From an uncultured Thiohalocapsa sp. (lineage in GTDB: Bacteria; Pseudomonadota; Gammaproteobacteria; Chromatiales; Chromatiaceae), in assembly GCF_913063425.1 (NCBI RefSeq), contig NZ_CAJXYK010000011.1:1-64000 (forward strand): a DNA stretch of 64,000 nucleotides, read 5' to 3'. Both the position numbers and the translations under genes were made by a program. The first letter of the stretch is position 1. Each line of letters starts with the position of its first letter. The notes under the pieces were generated by a model, which was given only the letters and a program-made list of their open reading frames with translations, was not told the DNA's origin and searched no databases. This document shows, piece by piece, positions 1 to 11,535 of this stretch.

Positions 1-228
1 GAGCGTTTCTGGCTCGACCCCGACCGGGCGCTGGAAGACGACGCCTTCGCCGAGCAGCGCGCCGCAAGCGATTGGCGCGCCACCATCTGCGACCGCTACG
101 GCAATTGGCTCAATGCCCGCATTGGCGGCGACCGGCTGTCCGTCGGCGCCCCGGAACACACCGAATGGCGCTCGGCCCTGGAACAGGAACTGCGCATGCT
201 GCGCGAGGAGTTGGACCGCCATGCATGA
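1..228 (+). CDS. csy1: Csy1 / Cas8f, C-terminal end only (type I-F Cascade large subunit)
   Basis: The frame is open from the first base and stops with TGA at 226-228, giving 75 residues of a protein whose start lies outside the window. The piece is basic and acidic in patches and ends in a short helix-like stretch ([12 protein letters not shown]). By itself it would not be diagnostic; the call rests on its position directly before csy2, with an 8-nt overlap (csy2 ATG at 221). In type I-F systems the order is csy1-csy2-csy3-csy4, and Csy1 pairs with Csy2 at the crRNA 5' end to recognise the PAM. Confidence comes mainly from synteny. Confidence 0.85.
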   Translation, partial: ERFWLDPDRALEDDAFAEQRAASDWRATICDRYGNWLNARIGGDRLSVGAPEHTEWRSALEQELRMLREELDRHA

Positions 229-1210
229 GACCGCCGCCCTGCTGCTGTTGCCACGGATGCGCGTGCAGAACGCCAACGCCGTGTCCGGCCCCTTGAGCTG
301 GGGCTTTCCTGCCCCGTCCGCGTTCACCGGCTTCGTGCACGCCCTGGAGCGCCGACTGCGGGCCCAACAACTCGACATCGAGTTCGGCGGTGTCGGCATC
401 GTCTGCCATCGCTTCGAGCCCCAGGCGCACAAGCCCGGTGGGTTTTACTCGCCCAACACCTTCGCCCTGACGCGCAACCCCCTGTTCGCTGGATGGAAGG
501 GGTTCGTCGACAAGCCCGCCGCGCTGGTGGAAGAGGGCCGCGCGCACATGGACATCAGCCTGCTGGTCGAGATCCTGACCGAGCCCGTCGAGCTGCCCCA
601 GGACGCACTGGACCAGATCCTGGGCACGGTCGGCGGCATGCGGCTGGCCGGCGGCTCCATCCTGTCCGTGGGGCGCTCAAAACGCCACCAGCCCGAGCTG
701 ATCGAGTGGCCGGAGTCCACTGCCGAGGCAAGTGCCGAGTTCCGCCGCATCCGCCCCCGCCTGCTGCCGGGCTTCACCCTGGTGCAGCGCGACGACCGGC
801 TGCTGGAACACCTCCAAGACCTGCAAGCCAAGGCGCCGGACAGCACCAGCCTCGACGCGCTGCTCGACCTCTGTCGCCTGAACATCGAGCCCAACGGCCC
901 GGACCCGGACCACCCCGAAGACACCCTTTGGGAGGTCCGCCGCAGGCCCGGCTGGTTGGTTCCGCTGCCCGCGGGCTATGCCGCCCTGTCGCCGACCTAT
1001 GCGCCTGGAGAGGTGCGCAATGCCCGCGATGCCGAGACGCCGTTTCGCTTCGTCGAGAGCGTCTACACCCTGGGCCAATGGCTCAGTCCGCACCGCGTCC
1101 AGTCGCTGGACGACATCCTCTGGCACCACAGGGCCGATCCCGCGGTCGGCCTCTATCGCTGTACCAATCGCTTCAGCACCCAGCAAACCCAAGCACAAGG
1201 AAACGCATAA
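221..1210 (+). CDS. csy2: Csy2 / Cas5f, type I-F Cascade subunit
   Basis: This 329-residue protein starts [20 protein letters not shown], followed by a [20 protein letters not shown] stretch that is typical of Csy2. The length is close to the roughly 327 residues of the Pseudomonas aeruginosa protein. The ATG at 221 is preferred over upstream starts because it gives the usual short overlap with csy1 and the right N-terminus. Csy2 caps the 5' handle of the crRNA with Csy1 and helps hold the PAM-side of target DNA. The stop TAA (1208-1210) overlaps the csy3 ATG by one base, so translation of the two is probably coupled. Confidence 0.95.
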   Translation: MHETAALLLLPRMRVQNANAVSGPLSWGFPAPSAFTGFVHALERRLRAQQLDIEFGGVGIVCHRFEPQAHKPGGFYSPNTFALTRNPLFAGWKGFVDKPAALVEEGRAHMDISLLVEILTEPVELPQDALDQILGTVGGMRLAGGSILSVGRSKRHQPELIEWPESTAEASAEFRRIRPRLLPGFTLVQRDDRLLEHLQDLQAKAPDSTSLDALLDLCRLNIEPNGPDPDHPEDTLWEVRRRPGWLVPLPAGYAALSPTYAPGEVRNARDAETPFRFVESVYTLGQWLSPHRVQSLDDILWHHRADPAVGLYRCTNRFSTQQTQAQGNA

Positions 1211-2253
1211 TGACTAAGAACGAGCTCAAGACCGCCTCCGTCCTCGCCTTCGAGCGCAAACTCGACCCTTCCGATGGTCTCTTCCATGCCGGGGACTGGG
1301 CACAGCGCGGTGACTCCAAATCCTGGGCATCGGTAGCACTGCGCAGCAAGTCCGTGCGCGGCACCATCTCCAACCGCCTCAAGGACTCGGAACAGAAGAA
1401 CACCGCCAAGCTGGATGCGGACATCCAGCAGCCGAATCTGCAGACCGTCGATGTCGCCGCGTTGCCGCCCGACGCCGACACCCTGCGCCTGCGCTTCACA
1501 TTGCGCGTGCTCGGCGGCGCCGGCACACCGTCCGCCTGCAACAACGCCCTGTATCAAGCCAAACTGCAGCAGACCGTCCAGCAGTATCGGGACAGCCTCG
1601 GCTTCGGCGAGCTCGCCCGCCGCTACGCCCACAACCTGGCTAACGGTCGCTTCCTGTGGCGCAACCGTTTGGGCGCGGAACAGGTGGAGGTGCAGGTGCG
1701 CCATCTGGTTCAAGGCAAGGAGGCCGCCGCCTGGACCTTCAATGCCCAGGACTTCTCGCTGCGTGACTTCGAGGCCCCGGAGCATGCCGGTGCGGACCTG
1801 AAGGCGCTCGCGGCGGTCATCGCAGAAGGGCTGTCCGGCACCGCCCACGTCCTGCTGGAGGTCACCGCCTACGCGCGGGTGGGGGCCGGCCAGGAGGTCT
1901 ATCCGTCGCAGGAACTGATCCTGGACCAGGGCAACCGCAAGGGCGGGAAGAGCAAGACGCTCTACGCCGTCGGCGATGTCGCCGCCATGCACAGCCAGAA
2001 GATCGGCAACGCCCTGCGCACCATCGACACCTGGTACCCGGACCCGGACCATGCCCAGCTCGGCCCCATCGCCGCGGAGCCCTACGGCTCGGTCACCTCC
2101 CAGGGAAAGGCGTACCGCCAGCCCAAGGAAAAGATGGACTTCTACAACCTGCTCGATGGCTGGGTGCTCAAGGACAAGGCCCCGGCACCCGAGCAGCAGC
2201 ATTACCTGATGGCCAATCTCATCCGCGGCGGCGTGTTCGGCGAGAAGGACTGA
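1210..2253 (+). CDS. csy3: Csy3 / Cas7f, crRNA backbone subunit of type I-F Cascade
   Basis: A 347-residue protein beginning [20 protein letters not shown] and containing the Csy3-type segments DGLFHAGDW and [12 protein letters not shown] near the N-terminus and VYPSQELIL in the C-terminal half. In P. aeruginosa six copies of Csy3 line the spacer part of the crRNA and kink it every sixth base. The start is taken at the ATG that overlaps the csy2 stop (TAATG); a much longer upstream open frame is a shadow of csy2. Six bases separate its stop from csy4, so csy1 to csy4 form one operon. Confidence 0.96.
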   Translation: MTKNELKTASVLAFERKLDPSDGLFHAGDWAQRGDSKSWASVALRSKSVRGTISNRLKDSEQKNTAKLDADIQQPNLQTVDVAALPPDADTLRLRFTLRVLGGAGTPSACNNALYQAKLQQTVQQYRDSLGFGELARRYAHNLANGRFLWRNRLGAEQVEVQVRHLVQGKEAAAWTFNAQDFSLRDFEAPEHAGADLKALAAVIAEGLSGTAHVLLEVTAYARVGAGQEVYPSQELILDQGNRKGGKSKTLYAVGDVAAMHSQKIGNALRTIDTWYPDPDHAQLGPIAAEPYGSVTSQGKAYRQPKEKMDFYNLLDGWVLKDKAPAPEQQHYLMANLIRGGVFGEKD

Positions 2254-2258
2254 CGGCA

Positions 2259-2822
2259 ATGGACCACTACCTGGACATTCGGCTACTGCCGGACCCGGAG
2301 TTTCCGCCGAGCATGCTCATGAACGCCCTTTTCGCGAAGCTCCACCGCGCGCTGGTCGACCTTGACAGCACGGCCATCGGGGTCAGCTTCCCGGACCATG
2401 CCTTGGAGCCCCTGTCCCTTGGCGAACGGCTGCGGCTGCATGGAGAGACGAGGGCGCTGACGGAGCTTATGAGCCGCGACTGGCTGCGTGGCATGCGCGA
2501 CCATGCCGAGCTCCACGGCCCCGCCGAGATCCCCGGCGGGGCGCCACACCGCGCGGTGCGGCGCGTGCAAGCCAAGAGCAGCCCCGAGCGACTGCGACGG
2601 CGCCTGATCAAGCGCAAGGGTATCGACCAGGTCGCCGCAAGCGAAGCCATCCCCGATCAGGCCGCGGAGCGTCTCCACCTGCCCTTCGTCACGCTCCAGA
2701 GCCGCAGCTCCGGCCAAACATTCCGACTCTTCATCGAGCACGGCCCACCGCAACCAGAGCCAACCCCCGGCCCCTTCGGCTACTACGGCCTGGGCCGAGG
2801 GGCAACCGTCCCCTGGTTCTGA
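2259..2822 (+). CDS. csy4: Csy4 / Cas6f, CRISPR repeat endoribonuclease
   Basis: The protein is 187 residues, the same length as P. aeruginosa Csy4, and starts MDHYLDIRLLPDPEFPP. The catalytic pair of the family is present at the same positions: His29 (in FAKLHRAL) and Ser148 (in LQSRSSGQ). The arginine-rich helix that enters the RNA major groove is clear at about residues 98-120 (RAVRRVQAK then RLRRRLIKRK). It ends in the usual VPWF. Csy4 cuts each repeat transcript at the 3' side of the stem and stays bound to the crRNA. It lies directly beside the leader, so its substrate array is the one that follows. Confidence 0.97.
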   Translation: MDHYLDIRLLPDPEFPPSMLMNALFAKLHRALVDLDSTAIGVSFPDHALEPLSLGERLRLHGETRALTELMSRDWLRGMRDHAELHGPAEIPGGAPHRAVRRVQAKSSPERLRRRLIKRKGIDQVAASEAIPDQAAERLHLPFVTLQSRSSGQTFRLFIEHGPPQPEPTPGPFGYYGLGRGATVPWF

Positions 2823-2952
2823 ACCAAATTTCCAGCCCTCGACACAGAGGGCTTGGAATCAGGCACTTACGACATCCCCCAGAACTTGGGGTAGACTGCG
2901 TCTGCGCGCACTCCGTTCTTTAACATCAAGGAATTAGAGCGTTTCGCGTCTA
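2823..2952 (+). promoter_or_regulatory. CRISPR leader between csy4 and the first repeat
   Basis: The 130-nt gap between the csy4 stop and the first repeat is the only non-coding stretch at the well-preserved end of the array, so it is taken as the leader. It holds two short inverted repeats: one at 2831-2857 (GCCCTC/GAGGGC core extended by TCCA/TGGA) and one near 2876-2890 (CCCCA/TGGGG). Neither is followed by a T tract. At 2924-2936 the sequence CATCAAGGAATTA matches the IHF consensus WATCAANNNNTTR at all but the first base, 16 bases before repeat 1. IHF bending of the leader is known to assist spacer integration in I-E and I-F systems. A clear -10/-35 promoter was not assigned. Confidence 0.7.
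2924..2936 (+). promoter_or_regulatory. IHF-like binding site in the leader
   Basis: CATCAAGGAATTA fits WATCAANNNNTTR except that the first position is C rather than A/T. It sits 16 bases upstream of the first repeat, in the most AT-rich part of the leader. This position is suitable for bending DNA during leader-end spacer insertion, but binding is inferred from sequence alone. Confidence 0.5.
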
Positions 2953-5900
2953 GTTCACTGCCGCATAGGCAGCTCAGAAAATCCGGGCCGTCGGCCGCTT
3001 CGGCGCCGAAGAGTTCACTGCCGCATAGGCAGCTCAGAAACACACCGCCCTCGCCGCCCTCACGGACCTCCTGTTCACTGCCGCATAGGCAGCTCAGAAA
3101 TGGTCGTACTGCTCGACGGTCACATCGGGCTCGTTCACTGCCGCATAGGCAGCTCAGAAAACGCTGCAGCACCCCCTGGTGCACAATCAGGCGTTCACTG
3201 CCGCATAGGCAGCTCAGAAAATTGATCCCCTCTGGGCCTTCGAGAGCTACACGTTCACTGCCGCATAGGCAGCTCAGAAAACCAGCAGGCCGACCTGCTG
3301 CCGGCTGAGGCCGTTCACTGCCGCATAGGCAGCTCAGAAAGGCCACATCGTCCTCCAGCGCGACCATGCCGCGTTCACTGCCGCATAGGCAGCTCAGAAA
3401 AGGACGCCCACCCCGCCCCCGCCGACAGCCTGGTTCACTGCCGCATAGGCAGCTCAGAAATATCGCGACCACGCGACCTGACCCCGTGACCGGTTCACTG
3501 CCGCATAGGCAGCTCAGAAAACGACGCTGGAGGCATCCAGGAATCGCGCCGAGTTCACTGCCGCATAGGCAGCTCAGAAATGTGCCCCGACTGCGCGCAG
3601 CGGGAGCCCGACGTTCACTGCCGCATAGGCAGCTCAGAAAACGACGCGCCCGATCTGCGCGGCGTTGGCGGCGTTCACTGCCGCATAGGCAGCTCAGAAA
3701 TCGAGTTTCAGCTCGCCGAAGGCCGCGCCGACGTTCACTGCCGCATAGGCAGCTCAGAAATCGTCGACGGTGACCTCGACCTCGCCGGCCAGGTTCACTG
3801 CCGCATAGGCAGCTCAGAAACGGCCGCGGCGCGCAGGCTCGCGGCGGTATCGGTTCACTGCCGCATAGGCAGCTCAGAAACTGGAGGGCGGCGGGGCGAG
3901 CGAGTATGTGCAGGTTCACTGCCGCATAGGCAGCTCAGAAATGCCGCCGAGCTGGGCCGACCCGCTGCACATCGTTCACTGCCGCATAGGCAGCTCAGAA
4001 AAGGTACACCTGGACGTCCTCGATGATGCACGGGTTCACTGCCGCATAGGCAGCTCAGAAAGCTGAGCCCAGCACCACCCGCGCCGCCAGCGCGTTCACT
4101 GCCGCATAGGCAGCTCAGAAACTGCAACTTCGTGAGCTGCTTGAACACTTCGCCGTTCACTGCCGCATAGGCAGCTCAGAAAAGTTGCAGGCAGAGCTGA
4201 GGAAGGCCGAGGAAGTTCACTGCCGCATAGGCAGCTCAGAAATCTTTCGAGGCGACGGCCAACCAAACCTTTGAGTTCACTGCCGCATAGGCAGCTCAGA
4301 AAAGGCGCGACTACCAGACGCCACTGCACACCGTGTTCACTGCCGCATAGGCAGCTCAGAAATCTACGACGGCGCCGGCGAGGCCACGCAGCAGGTTCAC
4401 TGCCGCATAGGCAGCTCAGAAATGGCCGCGACCCCCGTGGGCGGCAGCCTGTCGGTTCACTGCCGCATAGGCAGCTCAGAAACTGCTGCGGCAGCAGCTC
4501 TGTGCGCCGCCAATGTTCACTGCCGCATAGGCAGCTCAGAAATTTGACGGCGAGCCGGCGGCGGGGCATCGGGTGTTCACTGCCGCATAGGCAGCTCAGA
4601 AATCGGGCGCGCCTTTGCTGCCCGGCGAGCTTGGGTTCACTGCCGCATAGGCAGCTCAGAAAAGGCTGCCGCCGGTGCCGCGGTGCGTGCTGTCGTTCAC
4701 TGCCGCATAGGCAGCTCAGAAAACAGCACACTGCGCGAGCTCCTGTGCCGACAAGTTCACTGCCGCATAGGCAGCTCAGAAATTGAGGGCGGCGGCGGTG
4801 TCCTTGCTCTGCGCGTTCACTGCCGCATAGGCAGCTCAGAAACCGTCGCGCTGCTCGATCTCGCGCGGGGTAACGTTCACTGCCGCATAGGCAGCTCAGA
4901 AATTCGGGCTGCCGCCGGACGCGGTGCCATGCTCGTTCACTGCCGCATAGGCAGCTCAGAAATGCCGAGCTGGCATATTGCTGCTGCACTCGAAGTTCAC
5001 TGCCGCATAGGCAGCTCAGAAATGATAGCGCGCGATGACCGGCCCACCGAAGGTGTTCACTGCCGCATAGGCAGCTCAGAAATCCTGCCGGGCGATGGAC
5101 TGCTGCACGCGGTCGTTCACTGCCGCATAGGCAGCTCAGAAATCCGGGCTCTCGGTCTCGCCGCGCAAATGCACGTTCACTGCCGCATAGGCAGCTCAGA
5201 AAGTCTAGCGGGATTTTGTTACGCTGTGCGGTATGTTCACTGCCGCATAGGCAGCTCAGAAAACCCGCGCAGCAGCAGGCGCCCGTCCGGCCCCGTTCAC
5301 TGCCGCATAGGCAGCTCAGAAATGGGCGCTGTACGGCACGCATATCGCCGGGCTGTTCACTGCCGCATAGGCAGCTCAGAAATGGTCGCCAGCGAGCCAG
5401 TGAGCCAGCCCCAGGTTCACTGCCGCATAGGCAGCTCAGAAAAGCATCAACCCCAGGACCCGTGCCCGAGGACCGTTCACTGCCGCATAGGCAGCTCAGA
5501 AAAACTACAACGCCGTCCTCGACCGCTTCGATACGTTCACTGCCGCATAGGCAACTCAGAAATCGCACTGCGGCTGCTGATCACGGCGCGCGATGTTCAC
5601 TGCCGCATAGGCAGCTCAGAAATTTCGACGCGAGCGCGACCCCTGGGGCGAGCCGTTCACTGCCGCATAGGCAGCTCAGAAAGCGGCAAGCAGCGCGGCG
5701 AGGCTGGCGCCGATGTTCAGTGCCGCATAGGCAGCTCAGAAAACCATTTGCTCGCGTGGATAAGCAGCGGGCCGGTTCACTGCCGCATAGGCAGCTCAGA
5801 AATCGACGCCGCCGGGCAGATGCAGCGGATGGCCGTTCACTGCCGCATAGGCAGCTCAGAAATATGCGAGCAGCACCTGGGCGACACTCACTGAGTTCAC

Positions 5901-8900
5901 TGCCGCATAGGCAGCTCAGAAAAGGTAGCCCGCGCCGCCGCCCGGCGCCGTCGCGTTCACTGCCGCATAGGCAGCTCAGAAATCCAGCGCCGGCGCAGCC
6001 AGCGCGCGAGCAGGGTTCACTGCCGCATAGGCAGCTCAGAAACTGCTGCTGCGCGCCAGCGGCGCGATCACTGGGTTCACTGCCGCATAGGCAGCTCAGA
6101 AATCAGCCCAGTCGAGCAGACCCTGCGCCGTAATGTTCACTGCCGCATAGGCAGCTCAGAAAGAGCGGCGGCCGGCCGGACAGATCCGCGTACGGTTCAC
6201 TGCCGCATAGGCAGCTCAGAAATGGCTCTGCGCTGGCGCGCAGTGCCGGGGCGGGTTCACTGCCGCATAGGCAGCTCAGAAACTCGCGGCCGGCCCGGTC
6301 GAGATCACGAGCGGCGTTCACTGCCGCATAGGCAGCTCAGAAATTGCGCTGGTGGACCCGGACGCGTATGAGGTGGTTCACTGCCGCATAGGCAGCTCAG
6401 AAAAGCTCCACGGCCTGCCGGAATCCCAGCCACACGTTCACTGCCGCATAGGCAGCTCAGAAATGGTGATCCTGGAGCCCGAGGAGCCGGTGGTCGTTCA
6501 CTGCCGCATAGGCAGCTCAGAAATCGGTGCCGCCGGTGTCGACCCACCCGGCCGTGTTCACTGCCGCATAGGCAGCTCAGAAAAAGCTCGGCTGGCGGCT
6601 GTTCCGCAACAACGTGTTCACTGCCGCATAGGCAGCTCAGAAAGTCCCGCCCCTCGGTGCCCAGAGTGTGGGCATGTTCACTGCCGCATAGGCAGCTCAG
6701 AAAATCACCTCGTCGGCGTCGATGCGCCGGAGCGCGTTCACTGCCGCATAGGCAGCTCAGAAATGCAGCGTGCGGTGGACGCTGGAGCGCCCGATGTTCA
6801 CTGCCGCATAGGCAGCTCAGAAATCGCGCGCGTGCCCGGGGCCGCGGAGGCCGACGCTCACTGCCGCATAGGCAGCTCAGAAATCGCGCAGCAGCAGCGC
6901 GGCAGCGAACTGCCCGTTTACTGCCGCATAGGCAGCTCAGAAATGGTTGCGGTCGGCCAGCTCGCGCAGGGCGTCGTTCACTGCCGCATAGGCAGCTCAG
7001 AAACGCACAACCCCATGGCACGGCGACCGCAGCGCGTTCACTGCCGCATAGGCAGCTCAGAAAACCACCACGCGCGCGGGCGGCTCGCCGTAGACGTTCA
7101 CTGCCGCATAGGCAGCTCAGAAATAAGCGCCCGGCTCGGCATCCCCCGCGCCCAGGTTCACTGCCGCATAGGCAGCTCAGAAAACCGACTACGCCACCGC
7201 CGCCCAGGGCGCCACGTTCACTGCCGCATAGGCAGCTCAGGAATCGGCGCTGTCCGGCACGACGATGCACTGGCCGTTCACTGCCGCATAGGCAGCTCAG
7301 AAAACCGGCTGACACTGCACCGTGACGGCGCTGCCGTTCACTGCCGCATAGGCAGCTCAGAAAGCTCCGGCTCGAAGGGCTCGGCTCGGAAATCCGTTCA
7401 CTGCCGCATAGGCAGCTCAGAAACGCCGGATCAGGGACGACGGCGCAGGCGCCCTGTTCACTGCCGCATAGGCAGCTCAGAAAGAGTGGGCGCAGCTGGC
7501 CGCGGCCCACGCGGAGTTCACTGCCGCATAGGCAGCTCAGAAACCCCGCTCCACCCCCCAGCCACCGTGCTCACCGTTCACTGCCGCATAGGCAGCTCAG
7601 AAAACTCGCGCATCAGCGCCGCATAGCCGCCGTGCGTTCACTGCCGCATAGGCAGCTCAGAAACAACCTGCCCGCCGCCATCGTCGAGGCCGTGCGTTCA
7701 CTGCCGCATAGGCAGCTCAGAAATCGGAGATGGCCAACGCCCTGGCGGAGTTGATGTTCACTGCCGCATAGGCAGCTCAGAAACAGCCGTCGCGGTCGTC
7801 GTAGCCCCTCGCGCCGTTCACTGCCGCATAGGCAGCTCAGAAATCGCCGAAGCCGCCCGCGGCTACGGCGCCGACGTTCACTGCCGCATAGGCAGCTCAG
7901 AAAAGCCAGCGGCGGGTGCGCAGGCGGTTGCGGCGGTTCACTGCCGCATAGGCAGCTCAGAAATGCCGAGCTGGCATATTGCTGCTGCACTCGAAGTTCA
8001 CTGCCGCATAGGCAGCTCAGAAAACCAGGTCCACGATGCCGACCAGGTGGCCCAGGTTCACTGCCGCATAGGCAGCTCAGAAATTCCGCGAGACAACCGC
8101 AGGCTTTCGCCACCAGTTCACTGCCGCATAGGCAGCTCAGAAATGCGCCAGCCGCTTTGCGGCGCGCCCCGCGGCGTTCACTGCCGCATAGGCAGCTCAG
8201 AAAAGCACTACCGGGCCTATGCCGCACGCGACACAGTTCACTGCCGCATAGGCAGCTCAGAAAGAGCAGACCGCGCGGCCCGCATGCAAGCCGAAGTTCA
8301 CTGCCGCATAGGCAGCTCAGAAATGCGCGAGCGCCAGGAGCGCGCCAACCGTGCCGTTCACTGCCGCATAGGCAGCTCAGAAATGGTCGTTGCCGCCCGG
8401 GTCGGACAGCGTGATGTTCACTGCCGCATAGGCAGCTCAGAAAGTCCGGGCCGCCCTCGATGCGCACAGGCGAGCGTTCACTGCCGCATAGGCAGCTCAG
8501 AAAACCGACGTCCGTGAGGCCATCGGCAGCGGGCTGTTCACTGCCGCATAGGCAGCTCAGAAATCGGCCATTGCCGCCGGGTAGTTCTCGGTAGCGTTCA
8601 CTGCCGCATAGGCAGCTCAGAAATTTGAGGCCCGATAAATGCCGCTCTACGAAGCGTTCACTGCCGCATAGGCAGCTCAGAAAGTGCAATACAGGCCGTT
8701 ACGCAGCGTGTCATCGTTCACTGCCGCATAGGCCGCTCAGAAACGCAGGCCACCGTGATCGCCTGCGCGTTCTTCGTTCACTGCCGCATAGGCAGCTCAG
8801 AAATATCGATTCGCACGGCGCCAAGCTCTTGCTCGGTTCACTGCCGCATAGGCAGCTCAGAAAAAGTGGAAGCCATCGAGATTGGCGACGACTGGGTTCA

Positions 8901-11145
8901 CTGCCGCATAGGCAGCTCAGAAAAAGAGATGCCCGACGACACCCCCGAGCTGACCGTTCACTGCCGCATAGGCAGCTCAGAAATCCTGTCCTCGTCGCTC
9001 TCTCTCGTATCTGTAGTTCACTGCCGCATAGGCAGCTCAGAAACGCCGGCGACCGCGCGCGGCTTCACCGCCGGTGTTCACTGCCGCATAGGCAGCTCAG
9101 AAACACGACCCTGTCCGCATCCGCGGCACCCGTTACGTTCACTGCCGCATAGGCAGCTCAGAAATTTTGGTTGCCCCGGGAATCCACCCGGGGCGAGTTC
9201 ACTGCCGCATAGGCAGCTCAGAAATGCCGGTCCAGGGCGGCCTCGTAGGCGTCCGCGTTCACTGCCGCATAGGCAGCTCAGAAATGCGCGAGATACGCCG
9301 CCATCCGTGCGACGCAGTTCACTGCCGCATAGGCAGCTCAGAAACACGAATCCCTGTGACCAGGTGAAGACCTCGCGTTCACTGCCGCATAGGCAGCTCA
9401 GAAAAGGCCACAGGCGGCTCGATGGGCTCGCCGCAGGTTCACTGCCGCATAGGCAGCTCAGAAAATGATCCTGTACTGCACCGAAAACCAAGGCTTGTTC
9501 ACTGCCGCATAGGCAGCTCAGAAAATGTGCAATCGCACGACGAGGTCGCCGACGTATGTTCACTGCCGCATAGGCAGCTCAGAAATGAGGGCGCTCAGGG
9601 GGCCGCTGGCGGGGACGGTTCACTGCCGCATAGGCAGCTCAGAAACTCGCCCAGGCGTACAGCCTCGAGGGCTCGCGGTTCACTGCCGCATAGGCAGCTC
9701 AGAAAATGGTGAGCCGCGCTAGCTGGTATCGACACCTGTTCACTGCCGCATAGGCAGCTCAGAAATGATCGACTACGCCAGCGCGCACGCGCTGGACGTT
9801 CACTGCCGCATAGGCAGCTCAGAAAAGGGCTCCGGCATCGGCAGCGGCGGCTACGGCGTTCACTGCCGCATAGGCAGCTCAGAAATATGCCGTGGGCCAG
9901 ATGGGCCGCTTCGCCGCGTTCACTGCCGCATAGGCAGCTCAGAAAAAATCCGCGCCGGAGTCCGGAATCAGCGTCGAGTTCACTGCCGCATAGGCAGCTC
10001 AGAAAAAGCTGCGCGCGGCGGTCGAGGCGATGGAGCCGTTCACTGCCGCATAGGCAGCTCAGAAAACGACGTACACCGACAGCGGCGACGGCGTGCTGTT
10101 CACTGCCGCATAGGCAGCTCAGAAAAGCGTCGTGGTCGCCGATGCCCCGGTCCACAGGTTCACTGCCGCATAGGCAGCTCAGAAAAGGCCGAGCAGGTCC
10201 ACCGGTGTCGCGCTCTGGTTCACTGCCGCATAGGCAGCTCAGAAATCATCGAGCACGACAGTCGGGGTGTAGTCGCCGTTCACTGCCGCATAGGCAGCTC
10301 AGAAAACAGGTGGTAGTACGGCGGCTCGCCCAACGTCGTTCACTGCCGCATAGGCAGCTCAGAAAGTCACGGTGCGCTATCGCCCCGCCGGCGGGGAGTT
10401 CACTGCCGCATAGGCAGCTCAGAAAAACCAATGAGCCCGACCGCCAAACACCTGGACGTTCACTGCCGCATAGGCAGCTCAGAAACAACGTCGGCCCGTG
10501 CTGGCGGCTGATCTGCCGTTCACTGCCGCATAGGCAGCTCAGAAAATGCTTAGGCCGCCGGCGCTTGCCCCGCTGCCGTTCACTGCCGCATAGGCAGCTC
10601 AGAAATACACGCCAGAGTACATGCGCGCGTGTCTCGTGTTCACTGCCGGATAGGCAGCTCAGAAATTGAGGTTGCCCCAGGCCCGCACCTGCTTCCGGTT
10701 CACTGCCGCATAGGCAGCTCAGAAACTCACCCTGGTGCTGGGCTGGATCGGCGCCCTGTTCACTGCCGCATAGGCAGCTCAGTAATGCCGAGCGTAGGGC
10801 GTGCCGTCCTCGGGCGCGTTCACTGCCGCATAGGCAGCTCAGAAAATCCCGCCCACCGGCGCCACCCTCACCCTGGCGTTCACTGCCGCATAGGCAGCTC
10901 AGAAATCCATCAGGCGCTCGATTTCCTCCACCGCCCAGTTCACTGCCGCATAGGCAGCTCAGAAAGCGCGCCACTCCTGCTCCTCGGACATGTATCCGTT
11001 CACTGCCGCATAGGCAGGTCAGAAATGTTCGCCCTCGCCGGTGAGCCGCGCCAGATCGTTCACTGCCGCATAGGCAGCTCAGAAAATGTTCGTGCTGGAC
11101 TACATTCGCACCAGTCCGTTCACTGCCGCATAGGCAGCGGAGAAA
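2953..11145 (+). CRISPR. Type I-F CRISPR array, 137 repeats and 136 spacers
   Basis: A 28-nt repeat starting GTTCACTGCC and ending CTCAGAAA recurs every 60 nt without a break; its stem is CTGCC/GGCAG around the loop GCATA, the Csy4 substrate shape. Counting repeat positions from 2953 to 11118 gives 137 copies. Spacers are 32 nt, except five of 33 nt, shown by 61-nt steps ending at repeats 3914, 4155, 6316, 9137 and 9558. Ten repeats carry substitutions: those at 5535, 5715, 6856, 6916, 7216, 8716, 10638, 10758, 10998 and 11118. The last is the most changed (CAGCGG in place of CAGCTC). Decay at the right end and csy4 at the left put the leader on the left and transcription on +. Spacers 34 (4963-4994) and 84 (7964-7995) are identical. 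Confidence 0.99.
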
Positions 11146-11296
11146 TACGCACGCGAGCGGTCGCGACGGTACTTGGGACACGCGATGCCGAATCCCTGGC
11201 CCTGCAGGACCGTGTGGCCGGCGAGGGTGGCGGCCCCGATTCGCGCTTGAGGTTGGTCAGTATGATATCTACCGTAGTATTTCCAGCACACAGAGT

Positions 11297-11535
11297 GTGA
11301 CAGTGGACACTGCAAAGATCTTCCAATCCGGGCGTCGCCAAGCCGTGCGCCTCCCCAAAGCGTATCGATTCGGGGGTAAGGAGGTCGCTCTCAAGCGCCT
11401 CGGCTCGGCGGTTCTACTGCCGCCGGTCGACAACCCTTGGCAACTGATGGAAGGGGGGCTTGGACGAGCTCAAGGAGGGATTCGTCCTGGAGCGCGCGCA
11501 GCCTGAGCAGGCCGCGCGAGAGGAGCTGGGCGAGT
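11297..11535 (+). pseudogene. VapB-type antitoxin, frameshifted
   Basis: A GTG start at 11297 gives TVDTAKIFQSGRRQAVRLP followed by KAYRFGGKEVALKRLG, an AbrB/VapB DNA-binding domain of normal length. The reading frame is then lost at a run of six G (about 11454-11459). In the next frame the expected antitoxin tail is still readable from about 11459 (LDELKEGFVLERAQPEQ, then AAREEL). The native stop is also missing, because the shifted frame runs on into the toxin region. In intact members this tail wraps the VapC toxin. The locus begins about 150 nt after the last CRISPR repeat, with a dyad (ATGATATCTACCGTAGTAT) near 11260-11278 that could be a relic operator. Confidence 0.75.

Noticed and set aside
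1-228. Absence of cas1 and cas2-3
   Set aside because: In I-F loci these lie upstream of csy1, which is cut by the window edge, so absence cannot be concluded.
2876-2891. CCCCA/TGGGG hairpin in the leader as csy4 terminator
   Set aside because: The stem is only 5 bp and no T tract follows; it is recorded only as part of the leader.
2867-11181. Long open frames inside the array on both strands, up to about 490 codons, with repeating peptides such as FLSCLCGSE and VHCRIGSSE
   Set aside because: The 60-nt period is a multiple of three and the repeat has stop-free frames, so these are by-products of the array and not repeat proteins.
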